From positions 370,959 through 434,958 of the forward strand of contig NZ_KE383898.1 in assembly GCF_000422665.1 (NCBI RefSeq): a stretch of 64,000 nt of DNA, in the 5' to 3' direction. The notes under the pieces were generated by a model. The model ran no database searches, was not told the origin of the DNA, and saw only the letters and a program-made list of their open reading frames with translations. Below are positions 1 through 8,575 of this stretch, piece by piece; within the stretch, counting starts at the first letter, position 1, and every line of letters starts with the position of its first letter. The stretch is from Ferrimonas senticii DSM 18821 (GTDB lineage: Bacteria; Pseudomonadota; Gammaproteobacteria; Enterobacterales; Shewanellaceae). The translations under genes and the position numbers were made by a program.

Positions 1-52
1 GTGAAATTGCCACGGTGGACAGAATGCTGCCTTTAAAACCCAATTTGCGCAT
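1..52 (-). CDS. 5' end of a membrane protein gene, possibly methyl-accepting chemotaxis protein (partial)
   Basis: An ATG at 52-50 on the minus strand opens a frame that runs off the left edge. Its 17 visible residues are MRKLGFKGSILSTVAIS. AAAAGGA lies about 8 bases upstream as a good ribosome binding site. A short basic N-terminus running into a hydrophobic helix fits a membrane-anchored protein, and this style is common at the start of Shewanella-type methyl-accepting chemotaxis proteins. The family call is inference from very little sequence. The gene sits behind the FNR-type box at 134-147. Confidence 0.45.
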   Translation of the reverse strand, partial: MRKLGFKGSILSTVAIS

Positions 53-133
53 TAACGGATCCTTTTGCTGATGGCACTGTTGCTGGTCGGGATTAACGTG
101 ACAAATTGTGACCAATTAGGGCGCTAACCAATA

Positions 134-147
134 TTGATTAAAATCAA
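134..147. promoter_or_regulatory. Perfect FNR-type box
   Basis: The sequence TTGAT-TAAA-ATCAA matches the consensus TTGAT-N4-ATCAA exactly. The only gene start nearby is the left-edge gene on the minus strand (ATG at 52). CACAAT at 112-107 on the minus strand sits where a -10 element would fall in a class II (about -41.5) FNR promoter. This suggests anaerobic activation of that gene by an FNR/EtrA-type regulator. No promoter assay supports this. Confidence 0.55.
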
Positions 148-292
148 ATTGTTAATCAGGAAAGGGCGGCTCTAATCTGGTTATGTGAACCAGACCATAA
201 TAATAAAAAGGTGTTTCATTATTTTTATCTTGCGGTTTTGTTTTTGCTTGAAGTTCAACTCACTAGGGCGGCGGTTGCGGCAAGGGGTGGGT

Positions 293-314
293 AGGCCACC
301 GGTGACGGTGGCCT
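293..314 (-). terminator. Stem-loop just downstream of the persulfide reductase gene
   Basis: AGGCCACC and GGTGGCCT form an 8-bp perfect stem 6 bases beyond the stop codon of the minus-strand gene at 320. There is no clear U tract, so it may be only a stabilising 3' hairpin. Apart from this and the FNR box, nothing coding is seen between 53 and 319. Confidence 0.3.
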
Positions 315-319
315 TGGGA

Positions 320-1972
320 TTAAGCGTTGGCACTACTGTAGGTTTTGTAGCCACCAATCAGATTAACGGCGTTAAAGCCGCAGTTGCTCAGCATTCGCTG
401 GGCCACATGGCCGCGTAACCCCACCTGACAGATCACCACAATGGTTTTGTCTTTTGGTAGTTCGGCCAAGCGGCCGCGCAGTTCATCCACCGGGATGTTG
501 ATGCTGCCCGGGATTTGACCAAGCTTGCTAAGCTCTGCCGCCGTGCGAACATCCAGCAGCAGGTGGTCATGGTTAAGCTCTGTCAGTTGATGGTAGTGGA
601 TTGGCTGACAGAGCCCTTCACGAATGTTGCTGGCGACCATACCGGCTAGGTTTACCACATCCTTAGCGCTGCCATAAGGCGGGGCGTAGCTGAGTTCGAC
701 CTGCGCCAGTTGCTCTACCGTCATCCCCATGCGGTAGGCCATCGCCATCACATCAAGGCGTTTGTCGACGCCATCTTTACCGACCGCTTGGGCACCGAAG
801 ATCTTGCCGCTGTCGGGACAAAACAGCAGTTTGAACGATACCGGTTCCGCGCCAGGGTAATAACCGGCGTGGCTGGCGGCATGGACAAACACTTTTTGAT
901 AGCGAGTGCCATCGCGCTGCAGTCGTCGTTCGTTAAGCCCAGTGCAGCCGACCGCGATATCAAATACCTTGCAGATGGCGGTGCCTTGGGTGCCACCGTA
1001 GGACTTATTGGCACCCAGCATGTTGTCGGCGGCGAGGCGCCCTTGGCGGTTGGCCGGCCCCGCCAGTGGCGCCAGCATGGCGTTATCGAAGCCAAACTGT
1101 GGGTGCTCAATGGCATCGCCGACGGCATAGATATCGGCCACAGAAGTTTGCATTTGCGAATTAACCGCAATGCCCCCAAGTGGGCCGATAGCAATGCCGG
1201 CTTGCTGAGCAAGGGTAATTTCCGGGCGGACGCCGATGGCCATGATCAGCAGTTGGCTATCGAACTGTTCGCCATTGGTTAAGGTCAACGTCAGTGAGGC
1301 GGACTGCGGCTGATAATCGACCGATTCCAGCGCTTGGCCTAAACGCAGGTCGACATCATGGCCACGAATGACTTGATGCACCAACCCGGCCATCTCACGG
1401 TCGACGCTGGTCATCACTTGGTCTGCCAACTCTAACAGAGTGACTTTGATGCCACGGGCGTGCAGCGCTTCGGCCATCTCTAAACCGATAAAGCCACCGC
1501 CAACCACGGTGGCGTGGTTGACGGTGGTTTGCTCTAAGGTGGCTAAGATCCCATCCATATCGGGGATGTTGCGCAGGCTGTGAGTCAGCGGGGTGTTAAT
1601 CCCCGCAATCGGTGGCAGCACCGGCGCAGCGCCAGGGCTCAGTAATAGTTTGTCGTAAGGTTCTTGGTAACTTTGCCCACTGGCGAGGTTATGCACGGTG
1701 ATCTGCTTATTGGCGCTGTCGATGGCAACGACGTCGCTATTGATCCGCACCTCGACGTTAAAGCGATTGTGGAAACTCTGTGGAGTTTGCAGTAGCAATT
1801 TATTGCGATCACTGATGTCGTTGCTGATGTGGTAGGGCAGGCCGCAGTTGGCAAATGAGACATAGGGGCCGCGCTCAAACATGACGATCTGTGCTTGTTC
1901 ATCCAAACGGCGAGCACGAGCAGCAGCCGACGCGCCACCGGCAACGCCGCCAATAATGACGATCTTGGTCAT
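320..1972 (-). CDS. CoA-disulfide reductase/rhodanese fusion, probable NADH-dependent persulfide reductase
   Basis: This 550-residue flavoprotein has an N-terminal pyridine nucleotide-disulfide oxidoreductase module and a C-terminal rhodanese domain (about 460-550). The FAD-binding glycine motif is at residues 8-13, and the redox cysteine of the CoADR family is Cys43 in ANCGLPYH. The rhodanese loop is CQVGLRGH with Cys515, and there is a further cysteine at 531. The arrangement matches the Shewanella loihica Npsr type, which reduces polysulfide and CoA persulfide with NADH in sulfur respiration or detoxification. The start is the ATG at 1972, preceded by AAAGGA; an upstream in-frame start lacks homology. 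The gene lies 103 bp behind pxpA on the same strand and may be read from that operon. The exact substrate is inference. Confidence 0.85.
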   Translation of the reverse strand: MTKIVIIGGVAGGASAAARARRLDEQAQIVMFERGPYVSFANCGLPYHISNDISDRNKLLLQTPQSFHNRFNVEVRINSDVVAIDSANKQITVHNLASGQSYQEPYDKLLLSPGAAPVLPPIAGINTPLTHSLRNIPDMDGILATLEQTTVNHATVVGGGFIGLEMAEALHARGIKVTLLELADQVMTSVDREMAGLVHQVIRGHDVDLRLGQALESVDYQPQSASLTLTLTNGEQFDSQLLIMAIGVRPEITLAQQAGIAIGPLGGIAVNSQMQTSVADIYAVGDAIEHPQFGFDNAMLAPLAGPANRQGRLAADNMLGANKSYGGTQGTAICKVFDIAVGCTGLNERRLQRDGTRYQKVFVHAASHAGYYPGAEPVSFKLLFCPDSGKIFGAQAVGKDGVDKRLDVMAMAYRMGMTVEQLAQVELSYAPPYGSAKDVVNLAGMVASNIREGLCQPIHYHQLTELNHDHLLLDVRTAAELSKLGQIPGSINIPVDELRGRLAELPKDKTIVVICQVGLRGHVAQRMLSNCGFNAVNLIGGYKTYSSANA

Positions 1973-2075
1973 AGAGGATCCTTTCACCTTGATGGGCAAT
2001 AACGTACTTGATAGCACCGCATTGCAGCACAGATAGCGCCGGCGATGAATGATTTAGATCGGTTTTTGCGGCGCG

Positions 2076-2795
2076 CTATCGGCCTAGCGTGGTTACCTGT
2101 CGCCGGATCACCTTAGCAAGTTGCAAGGCTTGTGGGTTATCGCCGTGCAGACAGAGGCTGTCGATGGTTAACCGCAGCGGCGTGCCCTCAACGCTATCCA
2201 CCACCCCAGCAAGTAGCTGCTGCAGCTGTTGTTGTAGTTGCTCAGGGGTGGTCAACAGTGCTCCAGGCTGCTGTCTGCACTGCAAGCGGCCATCACTGTG
2301 ATAGCGACGATCAACAAAACCCTCTTGGATGATTGGTAAGCCGGTGCTGGCGGCGATGGTGGCCAGTGGACTTTGCGCCTGCACCATTAATGGCAAACGT
2401 GGGAACTGGCTAAGTAGGTAATCGCACAGCGCCTGAGCGGATTCAGGTTGCCAGTTGAGACGGTGATACAGGGCGCCGTGGGGTTTTAGATGACTCACCT
2501 TCGCGCCTTGTTGGGCGGCCAACTCAACAAACTGTTGCAGCTGCCGATTGAGCTCTCCAAGTACAGCGGTAAGCGGCTGCTGCAGCTCGATGCGGCCGAA
2601 ATTATCCGGATCGGCATAACCAGGATGGGCACCAACGTTAACCTGATATTGCTTGGCCAAGGCGATGGTCGAGCGGGTTAGCGCCAGACTGCCAGCATGG
2701 GCGCCGCAGCAGATGTTGGCACTGCTTATTAGCTTCAGTAATGGCTGATCATCGCCACCTTCGCCAATATCGGCGTTGAGATCCAGTCGCGTCAT
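2076..2795 (-). CDS. pxpA: 5-oxoprolinase subunit A (LamB/YcsF family)
   Basis: This 239-residue protein belongs to the LamB/YcsF family. It shows the N-terminal DLNADIGE signature, the NICCGAHAG loop and the GAHPGY and KPHGALYH motifs. With PxpB and PxpC it forms the prokaryotic ATP-dependent 5-oxoprolinase, which hydrolyses the damage product 5-oxoproline to glutamate. Its ATG overlaps the pxpC stop as ATGA, which indicates translational coupling. Gene order B-C-A is the same as in E. coli (ybgJ-ybgK-ybgL). Length is close to the family's usual 245-255 residues. Confidence 0.93.
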   Translation of the reverse strand: MTRLDLNADIGEGGDDQPLLKLISSANICCGAHAGSLALTRSTIALAKQYQVNVGAHPGYADPDNFGRIELQQPLTAVLGELNRQLQQFVELAAQQGAKVSHLKPHGALYHRLNWQPESAQALCDYLLSQFPRLPLMVQAQSPLATIAASTGLPIIQEGFVDRRYHSDGRLQCRQQPGALLTTPEQLQQQLQQLLAGVVDSVEGTPLRLTIDSLCLHGDNPQALQLAKVIRRQVTTLGR

Positions 2796-3733
2796 TGGTT
2801 CGGCTCCAGTTGTTGCCAGCGCTGCTGGGCGGAGAGCCGCAGTTGGCGCAGATGACGATGTTGTCGTTTCAGCCGCGCTCTGGCTTCGGTAAGTGAGATT
2901 GCCTCAAACCACAGTTGTTGATTGGGGCGCAGTTGGCCCAAGGTGGTAAGACTGGATTCGGCCACTTGGGCGATTTTGGGGTAGCCGCCGACCGATTGGC
3001 AATCGGCGCCTAAGATAATCGGCTGGCCGTTGCTGGGCAGTTGCACCGTTCCCGGCAGTACCGGTTCGGATGCCATTGTCGCAGGTTGATAAGATAGCGG
3101 GTCACCGCACAGACGCAGCCCCAGCCGGTTACCTTGTGGGCTGACCTGCCACGGCGCTTGGCACAAGCTGGTTAAGCCGTGCTCAAGCCGATCCGTTTGC
3201 GCGCTGGCGAAGCAACCAAGTACTGGGGTGAGTGGCCAAACCAACCCGACCCAACTGTGGCAAATTGGCACTGGCTGCCGGTAGGGACGAATCGCATAGG
3301 TATCGCCGACGCTCAGTTGCTGGCCAAGCCCCAGTTGGCTTTGATGGCTAACACTGCCAAGAACCGGTTCGGTATCAATCCCGCCTTTGATAGCCAGATA
3401 GCTGCGACAACCGTGTTTTGCCCGCCCCAACGTCAGCGTTTGTCCGGCCTTGATGGCATGCACTTGCCCGGGTTCTACCGCTGCGCTATCGATGGTTATG
3501 GTCATAGTGGCACCGGTTATCGCAACGGCGCTATCGCAATGAAAACGCAGACTTGGGCCAATCAGGGTGGCTTCAATCACCGCCAAGTTGCCATCTTGAT
3601 TGAGTAGAGCGTTGGCGGCTTGAGCGGCCAGAGGGTCCATCGCGCCGCTGCGGGCAAAGCCCAGTTGCCGCCAACCGCGGCGTCCCAGATCTTGGATGCT
3701 GCTGTACAGCCCGCCGCTGATAACCTCAATCAT
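2792..3733 (-). CDS. pxpC: 5-oxoprolinase subunit C (KipA-type carboxyltransferase-like)
   Basis: This 313-residue protein is of the biotin-dependent carboxyltransferase-like family (KipA/YbgK). It has the family start IEVISGGLYSSIQDLGR, the GLARSGAMDP-like stretch (here GFARSGAMDP), and LGADCQSVGGYPK near residue 250. It partners PxpB and PxpA in 5-oxoproline hydrolysis. The start chosen is the ATG at 3733 because it overlaps the pxpB stop as ATGA; a GTG five codons upstream is possible but lies inside pxpB. The 3' end overlaps pxpA in the same way, so all three subunits appear coupled. Confidence 0.92.
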   Translation of the reverse strand: MIEVISGGLYSSIQDLGRRGWRQLGFARSGAMDPLAAQAANALLNQDGNLAVIEATLIGPSLRFHCDSAVAITGATMTITIDSAAVEPGQVHAIKAGQTLTLGRAKHGCRSYLAIKGGIDTEPVLGSVSHQSQLGLGQQLSVGDTYAIRPYRQPVPICHSWVGLVWPLTPVLGCFASAQTDRLEHGLTSLCQAPWQVSPQGNRLGLRLCGDPLSYQPATMASEPVLPGTVQLPSNGQPIILGADCQSVGGYPKIAQVAESSLTTLGQLRPNQQLWFEAISLTEARARLKRQHRHLRQLRLSAQQRWQQLEPNQ

Positions 3734-4434
3734 CGCTGCTGCTCGCACTGTTGCTGATAAACATCAAAGTCGATGGGGTAAAATTCGACGCTGTCGCCCA
3801 ACTGCAAGCGACAGGGGGTGGCGGCGCTGATATCTAACAGCGGCAGCGGACAGGCACCAAGCAGGTGCCAACCTGCGGGACCGGATTGCGGATAGATGCC
3901 GCTGTAGTGCTCGGCGATGGCAACACTGCCTGCTGGCACTTGCAGTCGTGGGGTGGCTCGGCGCGGTAATTGCAAGCGGCTATCTAAGCCATCAAGGTGG
4001 GCGAAGCCGGGGCGAAAACCGGTGGCGGCAACCCGATAACGGCCGGCCAAATGACGATGGATTAGCTCGGCAACCGAAAGTTGGCAGTGGGCGGCGATAT
4101 CGTCCAGATCGAGCCCTAAGCTGGGGTGATAACACACCGGTAGGCGGTGGCGACGTGTGGTACGCGGTTGGCGTTGTGGTTGCTGCTTAAGCCACAGTTG
4201 CAGCCGGTGTTGTAGATCGCATTGACTAGCACCAATAAGCGCCAAACTGGTTGGGGCGGCCACCACGTCATCAAGCCATGGCAGTTGGCTTAAACGCTGC
4301 TGCAGTTCAGCAATTTGCCGATGGTTATCAACGCCATCGGTTGGCCAACGCAGCAACAACGCGCCCTCGGCCATCGGCTCGATAATAAACTGCCATTCTG
4401 TGCTGGCCGCTGGGGCTGGATGATCGTCGCTCAT
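3730..4434 (-). CDS. pxpB: 5-oxoprolinase subunit B (KipI-type)
   Basis: This 234-residue protein is of the KipI/YbgJ family. It has the conserved VCYHPSLGLDLDDIA stretch and the GFRPGFAHLDGLD region, followed by RLQVPAGSVAIAEHYSGIYP and the SGPAGWHLLG motif. It is the first gene of the pxpBCA operon on the minus strand, divergent from gsk. The start is the ATG at 4434, with AAAGGAA about 8 bases upstream; a longer reading frame adds 27 residues without family similarity. The 229-bp spacer to gsk must carry both promoters, but no clear operator was recognised there. Confidence 0.92.
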   Translation of the reverse strand: MSDDHPAPAASTEWQFIIEPMAEGALLLRWPTDGVDNHRQIAELQQRLSQLPWLDDVVAAPTSLALIGASQCDLQHRLQLWLKQQPQRQPRTTRRHRLPVCYHPSLGLDLDDIAAHCQLSVAELIHRHLAGRYRVAATGFRPGFAHLDGLDSRLQLPRRATPRLQVPAGSVAIAEHYSGIYPQSGPAGWHLLGACPLPLLDISAATPCRLQLGDSVEFYPIDFDVYQQQCEQQR

Positions 4435-4663
4435 CACCAATTCCTTTGGTTGTTTTTCATTCACTGTACCAGTGCTGGTCAATAAAGTTTGGGTAGCGGC
4501 GGTTTTTGTTATCAATCAGTTGAGATCCGAGCGTTTTATTAGAGAAACTCTGTGATAGACTTGCGCGCCCAATTTGACAGCCACTGCAGGGAGCCGATCG
4601 GATGATCGAGCAGTGCCAACTACACTGCATGGATGGCGTTACGCGAGCTGAAGTGATCCCAGC

Positions 4664-5965
4664 ATGAAATTCCCTGGACAGCGCAAATCCAAGCACTACT
4701 TTCCCGTTGAATCCCGCGATCCGCTCACCAATGAGCTAAATCCGGTGATCCGCCCTAAGTTGACCCACGTGACTGGCATCGACCAAACCTTGGTGGATAT
4801 CGAAGCCCACGTGGATGAAGACTTTATCCAGCGCCACAAGCTGATTAAAGGCAACTCGATGCTGATCGACGATGAAGCGGCGCACGCGCTTTATCAAGAG
4901 CTGCAAGACCGCGCTCTTATCACCGAAGAGTTTGCTGGCGGCACCATCGGCAACACTCTGCATAACTACTCTACCTTGGCGGATGATCGCTCGGTGATGT
5001 TTGGGGTGATGAGCCGCAACCTGCAGATCGGCAGCTACGCCTATCGCTATCTGTGTAACACCTCGTCACGGGTGGATCTGAACCTGTTGCAGCCGGTGGA
5101 TGGCTCCATTGGTCGCTGCTTTACCCTGATCACTGAGTGCGGCGAGCGTACCTTTGCGATCTCCAAAGGCAGCATGGATAAACTGGAAGCCAGTTACATC
5201 GATGAAGAATTGGTGAAAACCGGTTCGGCGCTGGCGCTGACCGCCTATCTGATGCGCGCTGGCGGTGATCCAATTACCGAAGCGGCAATGACCGCCATCG
5301 GCTACGCTAAATCCGCCGATGTACCAGTGGTATTGACCTTAGGCACCCGTTTCTTGATTGAGCAAGATCCGCAGTTTTGGCGCGATTTCATCAAAGAAAA
5401 CGTTACCGTGCTGGCAATGAACGAAGAGGAAGCGGCGGCACTGACCGGTGAGTCCGATCCGTTGCTGGCCTGTCAAATGGCGCTGGAGTGGTGTGATCTG
5501 ATTTTGTGTACTGCGGGGGCTTCCGGCCTGTACACCGCCGGTTGGTGTGATGAAGAACACAAGCGCACTACCAGCCACCCATTGTTGCCGGGGGCAATTG
5601 GCGAATTTAACCAGTACGAGTTCTCCCGCCCGATGCGCCGCAGCGAATGTGACCAGCCATTTAAGGTGTACTCCCACATCGCGCCTTACATGGGCGGGCC
5701 AGAGAAGATCTCCAACACCAATGGTGCTGGTGATGGTGCCTTGGCGGCGTTACTGCACGACATTTCCGCTAACGATTACCATAAGCTGAATCTGCCGCAA
5801 TCGAGCAAGCACCGCTACAGCGGCCTGTGCTACTCCTCATTTGCGCAGATCTGCAAATACGCCAACCGCGTTAGCTACGAAGTGCTGGCGCAGCACAGCC
5901 CGCGTTTGTCCCGTGGCTTGCCAGAGCGTGAAGACAGTTTGGAAGAAGCGTACTGGGAGCGTTAA
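4664..5965 (+). CDS. gsk: Inosine/guanosine kinase
   Basis: This 433-residue protein is nearly identical in length and layout to E. coli Gsk (434 residues). It starts MKFPGQRKSKHYFP and carries EFAGGTIGNTLHNYS and LPGAIGEFNQYEF. The PfkB-family catalytic motif NTNGAGDGALAALLHD is near residue 350. It phosphorylates inosine and guanosine with ATP in purine salvage. The gene is monocistronic: it ends 18 bp before a strong terminator and is divergent from pxpBCA. The ribosome binding site is weak (GAAGTG). Confidence 0.95.
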   Translation: MKFPGQRKSKHYFPVESRDPLTNELNPVIRPKLTHVTGIDQTLVDIEAHVDEDFIQRHKLIKGNSMLIDDEAAHALYQELQDRALITEEFAGGTIGNTLHNYSTLADDRSVMFGVMSRNLQIGSYAYRYLCNTSSRVDLNLLQPVDGSIGRCFTLITECGERTFAISKGSMDKLEASYIDEELVKTGSALALTAYLMRAGGDPITEAAMTAIGYAKSADVPVVLTLGTRFLIEQDPQFWRDFIKENVTVLAMNEEEAAALTGESDPLLACQMALEWCDLILCTAGASGLYTAGWCDEEHKRTTSHPLLPGAIGEFNQYEFSRPMRRSECDQPFKVYSHIAPYMGGPEKISNTNGAGDGALAALLHDISANDYHKLNLPQSSKHRYSGLCYSSFAQICKYANRVSYEVLAQHSPRLSRGLPEREDSLEEAYWER

Positions 5966-5982
5966 GCCGTTTGGCATAGCGA

Positions 5983-6017
5983 TAAAAAAAACCGACTTCA
6001 ATGAAGTCGGTTTTTTT
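5983..6017. terminator. Bidirectional rho-independent terminator between gsk and the lipoprotein gene
   Basis: The stem ACCGACTT/AAGTCGGT with a short loop is flanked by an A run on one side and seven T on the other. It serves gsk on the plus strand and the convergent lipoprotein gene on the minus strand. Confidence 0.85.
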
Positions 6018-6034
6018 ATGGTTAAAACGAGCAA

Positions 6035-8128
6035 TTAGTCATTATTGCCTTGGCCAATCCACTTCATATTGAAGTAAAGAGGCTCAACCAGCGCTTCGCC
6101 ATTGTCCTCTTCTTTAGGCAGCAACATGATGCTGTAAACTTTGCCCTCAACGAAAGAGTCCATCAAGTCGAAACCGATGCCGTACTCACCACGAGTCATT
6201 AGGTTAATCGGTTGTGATTCATCCACGCCGTCACCCGCGATTGCCAAAGTTTGGTAAAAATCGGTTACCGAGGTTTCACCAAACTCTTGGCCATCCGCTT
6301 CTACGAACAGGTCAAAACGTTTGTTGTTGACCATTTGAATGGAAACGGTGCCCAGCTCGAAATTCATCTTATCTGGGCTGCTGGTCTCGGCATTCAGCAG
6401 AAATTGTTTATGGTCGCGATTTGCAGGACCTTGTTCAGAGGTCATGGTAATGCGACGTTCGATATCCGCCTTGCTGGTAAAGAACATGTTACGTTCCTGC
6501 ATACCATCTTCGGTACGGATGACTTGCAGTGCGCCTTGGGATAGTTGATTTCCAACCACATCGCTGGAAATCGCAAACTGCATTTCAACAGCTTCGTTAC
6601 CATCGGGGAATGAGGCCGTGATAATGCCGTTGGCAATATCGTAGCTACCAACCTCAGTGGTTTCATCAGAACACTGAGTTAGGTTCTGTGGCGCGCGTTG
6701 GTTCATGTACACCTTGTCATCAACAAATTTATAGGTGTCACACCAAACGCTAGAGTAGTCTTGCTCGTCGGTGCCATTGTCGCGACCGCGCTCCAGCATG
6801 TACCAGATTTTGCCTTCCAGAGCGTGTTTGTCTTCTTCTGGAAGTTCACCGTTGTCAGCAACCTTCAGCGTAAACTCAACTTCGGCAGCATCCGTGTGAT
6901 GTTCATCCTTAGCAGTAACGGTGAACTTAAAGCTACCTTCTTTAGCGGTACCCTTGATAGTCAGAATGTCGCCGTCAATGCTTAAAGTCAGCCCTGAGTC
7001 GGCAGGCTGGGTGCCGACGGCCAGAGTCAGTTCATCGCCGTCAGCATCGCTAAACAAACCATTCAGCGAGACAGTGCGGTTTTCGGTAGTGCCTTCAACT
7101 AGATTAAGCTTATCTAACTCGGCTTGGATTTGTGCTTTACCAACCACAGTTGGCATTTGGTTTTTGGCTTCCACCACAATTTCAATAGCAACAGCACGAG
7201 AGCTTACTTTGCTATCGTTGGCATAAGCGCTGAATTTCAAAGTGCCGGCTTTGGTCATATCCGATTGACTAGAGATAACGCCGGTTTCATTATCAAATTG
7301 CAGACCAAAATCAGCCAGTTCCTGAGCGGTTTTGGTGATGCTGAAACTTAACTTATCGTTATCTGTATCTGTAAATACCTCGCCTAGATAGATATTTTTG
7401 ATCCGGTTGGCATTATCAAGTTTGATGACTTGATTTAGCTTTTGGCTGTGCTCGTTAGCTTGGTGCGGACGATGGTTTTCAACAAAGCTTTCGCCATCTA
7501 GCACTGGTGCAAAGTTGTTGAGTTGTTCGTCTGTTTTGTTACCAATCAAACCAGATAAATCGACAAGTTGCTCATCGGTTAACTTATTATTATTTTCAAC
7601 AATGGTATCGGCGGCAACGGCCACTTTCTTGTTGCTGCTAACATCACCAAACAACTGTTTTTCGTCTGCACCAAGAGACTCGAAAGTTTCTTTGATTTCA
7701 TCTACCGCGGCAGTCAGATCTACGCTATCAGTTACCTTTTCAACAACCAAAGTGGTCATTGGTGTTACAAACTGGGTTTGGTCTACGCTGGTGCCAAACA
7801 GTTCTGCAGAGTCCTTGTGCGCTGGCGCTTTCAATTCTAAAACAGTAGAACGGGCAGCGCTTGGCTTCTTAATACAGATTGCATTTGATTGGTGCTCGAT
7901 TGCGATTTGTACCGAACCATCGCTGTCGGTAACTGCGTTTTTAATTTCTTTACCTGATGTGCAATTTGCATCGGCATATACTTGTGCGCCGACCAGCACT
8001 TCAGATCCACTCATTGCCTTCACGGTAAAGGTTTGTGGAACTTCTGGTGCAGAGTCGTTGGAGTCACTGCCGCCACAACCGGTCAGGACAAAGGCTACCG
8101 AAGCAGCAATCAGGCTTAGCTTTTTCAT
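6035..8128 (-). CDS. Large surface lipoprotein with two cadherin-like/Ig-like domains, function unknown
   Basis: This 697-residue protein starts MKKLSLIAASVAFVLTGCGG, a lipoprotein signal with lipobox LTGC and Cys18. After a Ser/Asp-rich linker there is a carboxypeptidase-regulatory-like domain (VKAMSGSEVLVGAQVY). Two dystroglycan/cadherin-like Ig domains follow near residues 230-320 and 330-430, recognisable by FTDTDNDKLSFSI and FSDADGDELTLAV with Asp-rich calcium-binding turns. The C-terminal 260 residues are a beta-rich region of no recognised family. The start was placed at the ATG of the signal peptide; upstream frame extension is not supported. No strong Shine-Dalgarno is seen. It is probably exported to the outer membrane. 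No function is assigned. Confidence 0.75.
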   Translation of the reverse strand: MKKLSLIAASVAFVLTGCGGSDSNDSAPEVPQTFTVKAMSGSEVLVGAQVYADANCTSGKEIKNAVTDSDGSVQIAIEHQSNAICIKKPSAARSTVLELKAPAHKDSAELFGTSVDQTQFVTPMTTLVVEKVTDSVDLTAAVDEIKETFESLGADEKQLFGDVSSNKKVAVAADTIVENNNKLTDEQLVDLSGLIGNKTDEQLNNFAPVLDGESFVENHRPHQANEHSQKLNQVIKLDNANRIKNIYLGEVFTDTDNDKLSFSITKTAQELADFGLQFDNETGVISSQSDMTKAGTLKFSAYANDSKVSSRAVAIEIVVEAKNQMPTVVGKAQIQAELDKLNLVEGTTENRTVSLNGLFSDADGDELTLAVGTQPADSGLTLSIDGDILTIKGTAKEGSFKFTVTAKDEHHTDAAEVEFTLKVADNGELPEEDKHALEGKIWYMLERGRDNGTDEQDYSSVWCDTYKFVDDKVYMNQRAPQNLTQCSDETTEVGSYDIANGIITASFPDGNEAVEMQFAISSDVVGNQLSQGALQVIRTEDGMQERNMFFTSKADIERRITMTSEQGPANRDHKQFLLNAETSSPDKMNFELGTVSIQMVNNKRFDLFVEADGQEFGETSVTDFYQTLAIAGDGVDESQPINLMTRGEYGIGFDLMDSFVEGKVYSIMLLPKEEDNGEALVEPLYFNMKWIGQGNND

Positions 8129-8320
8129 TGAGTCATCAATCACTTTGTAAAATTTAAATCCATTAAATGCCCGCCAGTTTTCCGAGTGTGAAAATGCTGA
8201 CTGGCGCGGCAAGACTACCGAGCATTTCGCCCTTGCTGTTATGAGCCACGTCACAATAAATGGCCTATCGCGAGGGGGCTTTTGTCCTAAATGTTGCAAT
8301 TTGAGAGCAAGTTACCGAAC
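8129..8320. other. Upstream region of the lipoprotein gene, no gene seen
   Basis: This stretch holds the presumed promoter of the minus-strand lipoprotein gene. I see no convincing operator or small gene in it. Confidence 0.4.
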
Positions 8321-8575
8321 TTAATTCGCAACCGGATAATTTGTGCTCAAGGTTTTTTGGTAAAAATTAAATGCGATTTTGTAAATGTTTTTGGTAGAGT
8401 CACCCATGATATTGATGGCTATTATTGCGATTTTAAGGCAAGGCCTATCCCATGCTTTTCTGAGTAGTTTGATAACATCATGGTTGCGCTCTTTGCCAAT
8501 CCACAGCACTTGGTGAAAGTTGCTATCCAAAATTATGGTGGGGTAACGACGACTCTTAAGTTGGATGAGTTAATC
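8321..8575 (-). pseudogene. Degenerate ISL3-family transposase fragment
   Basis: Read on the minus strand from 8575, the frame gives D-stop-LIQLKSRRYPTIILD and continues as NFHQVLWIGKERNHDVIKLL. Then comes KIAIIAINIMGDSTKNIYK, then a stop at 8321. The series resembles the ISL3 transposase core: DExxxxKGHxYxTVVLD, then RVLWVGKGR, then KIxAVAIDMxxAYIKAV around the second catalytic Asp. An internal stop replaces the Glu after the first Asp, the second catalytic Asp is Asn, and both ends are missing. It is a decayed remnant in an AT-rich stretch. The assignment rests on pattern recognition only. Confidence 0.5.

Noticed and set aside
264..275. CTAGGGCG motifs near 111-122 and 264 resembling the MITE end
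   Set aside because: Only about eight bases match, without the TGTTGAC continuation, partner end or internal similarity.
185..418. 77-codon plus-strand frame at the left end
   Set aside because: It overlaps the 3' end of the persulfide reductase gene and a stem-loop, and its composition is not protein-like.
4457..4696. 79-codon minus-strand frame between pxpB and gsk
   Set aside because: It overlaps both flanking gene starts and the divergent promoters and has no recognisable features.
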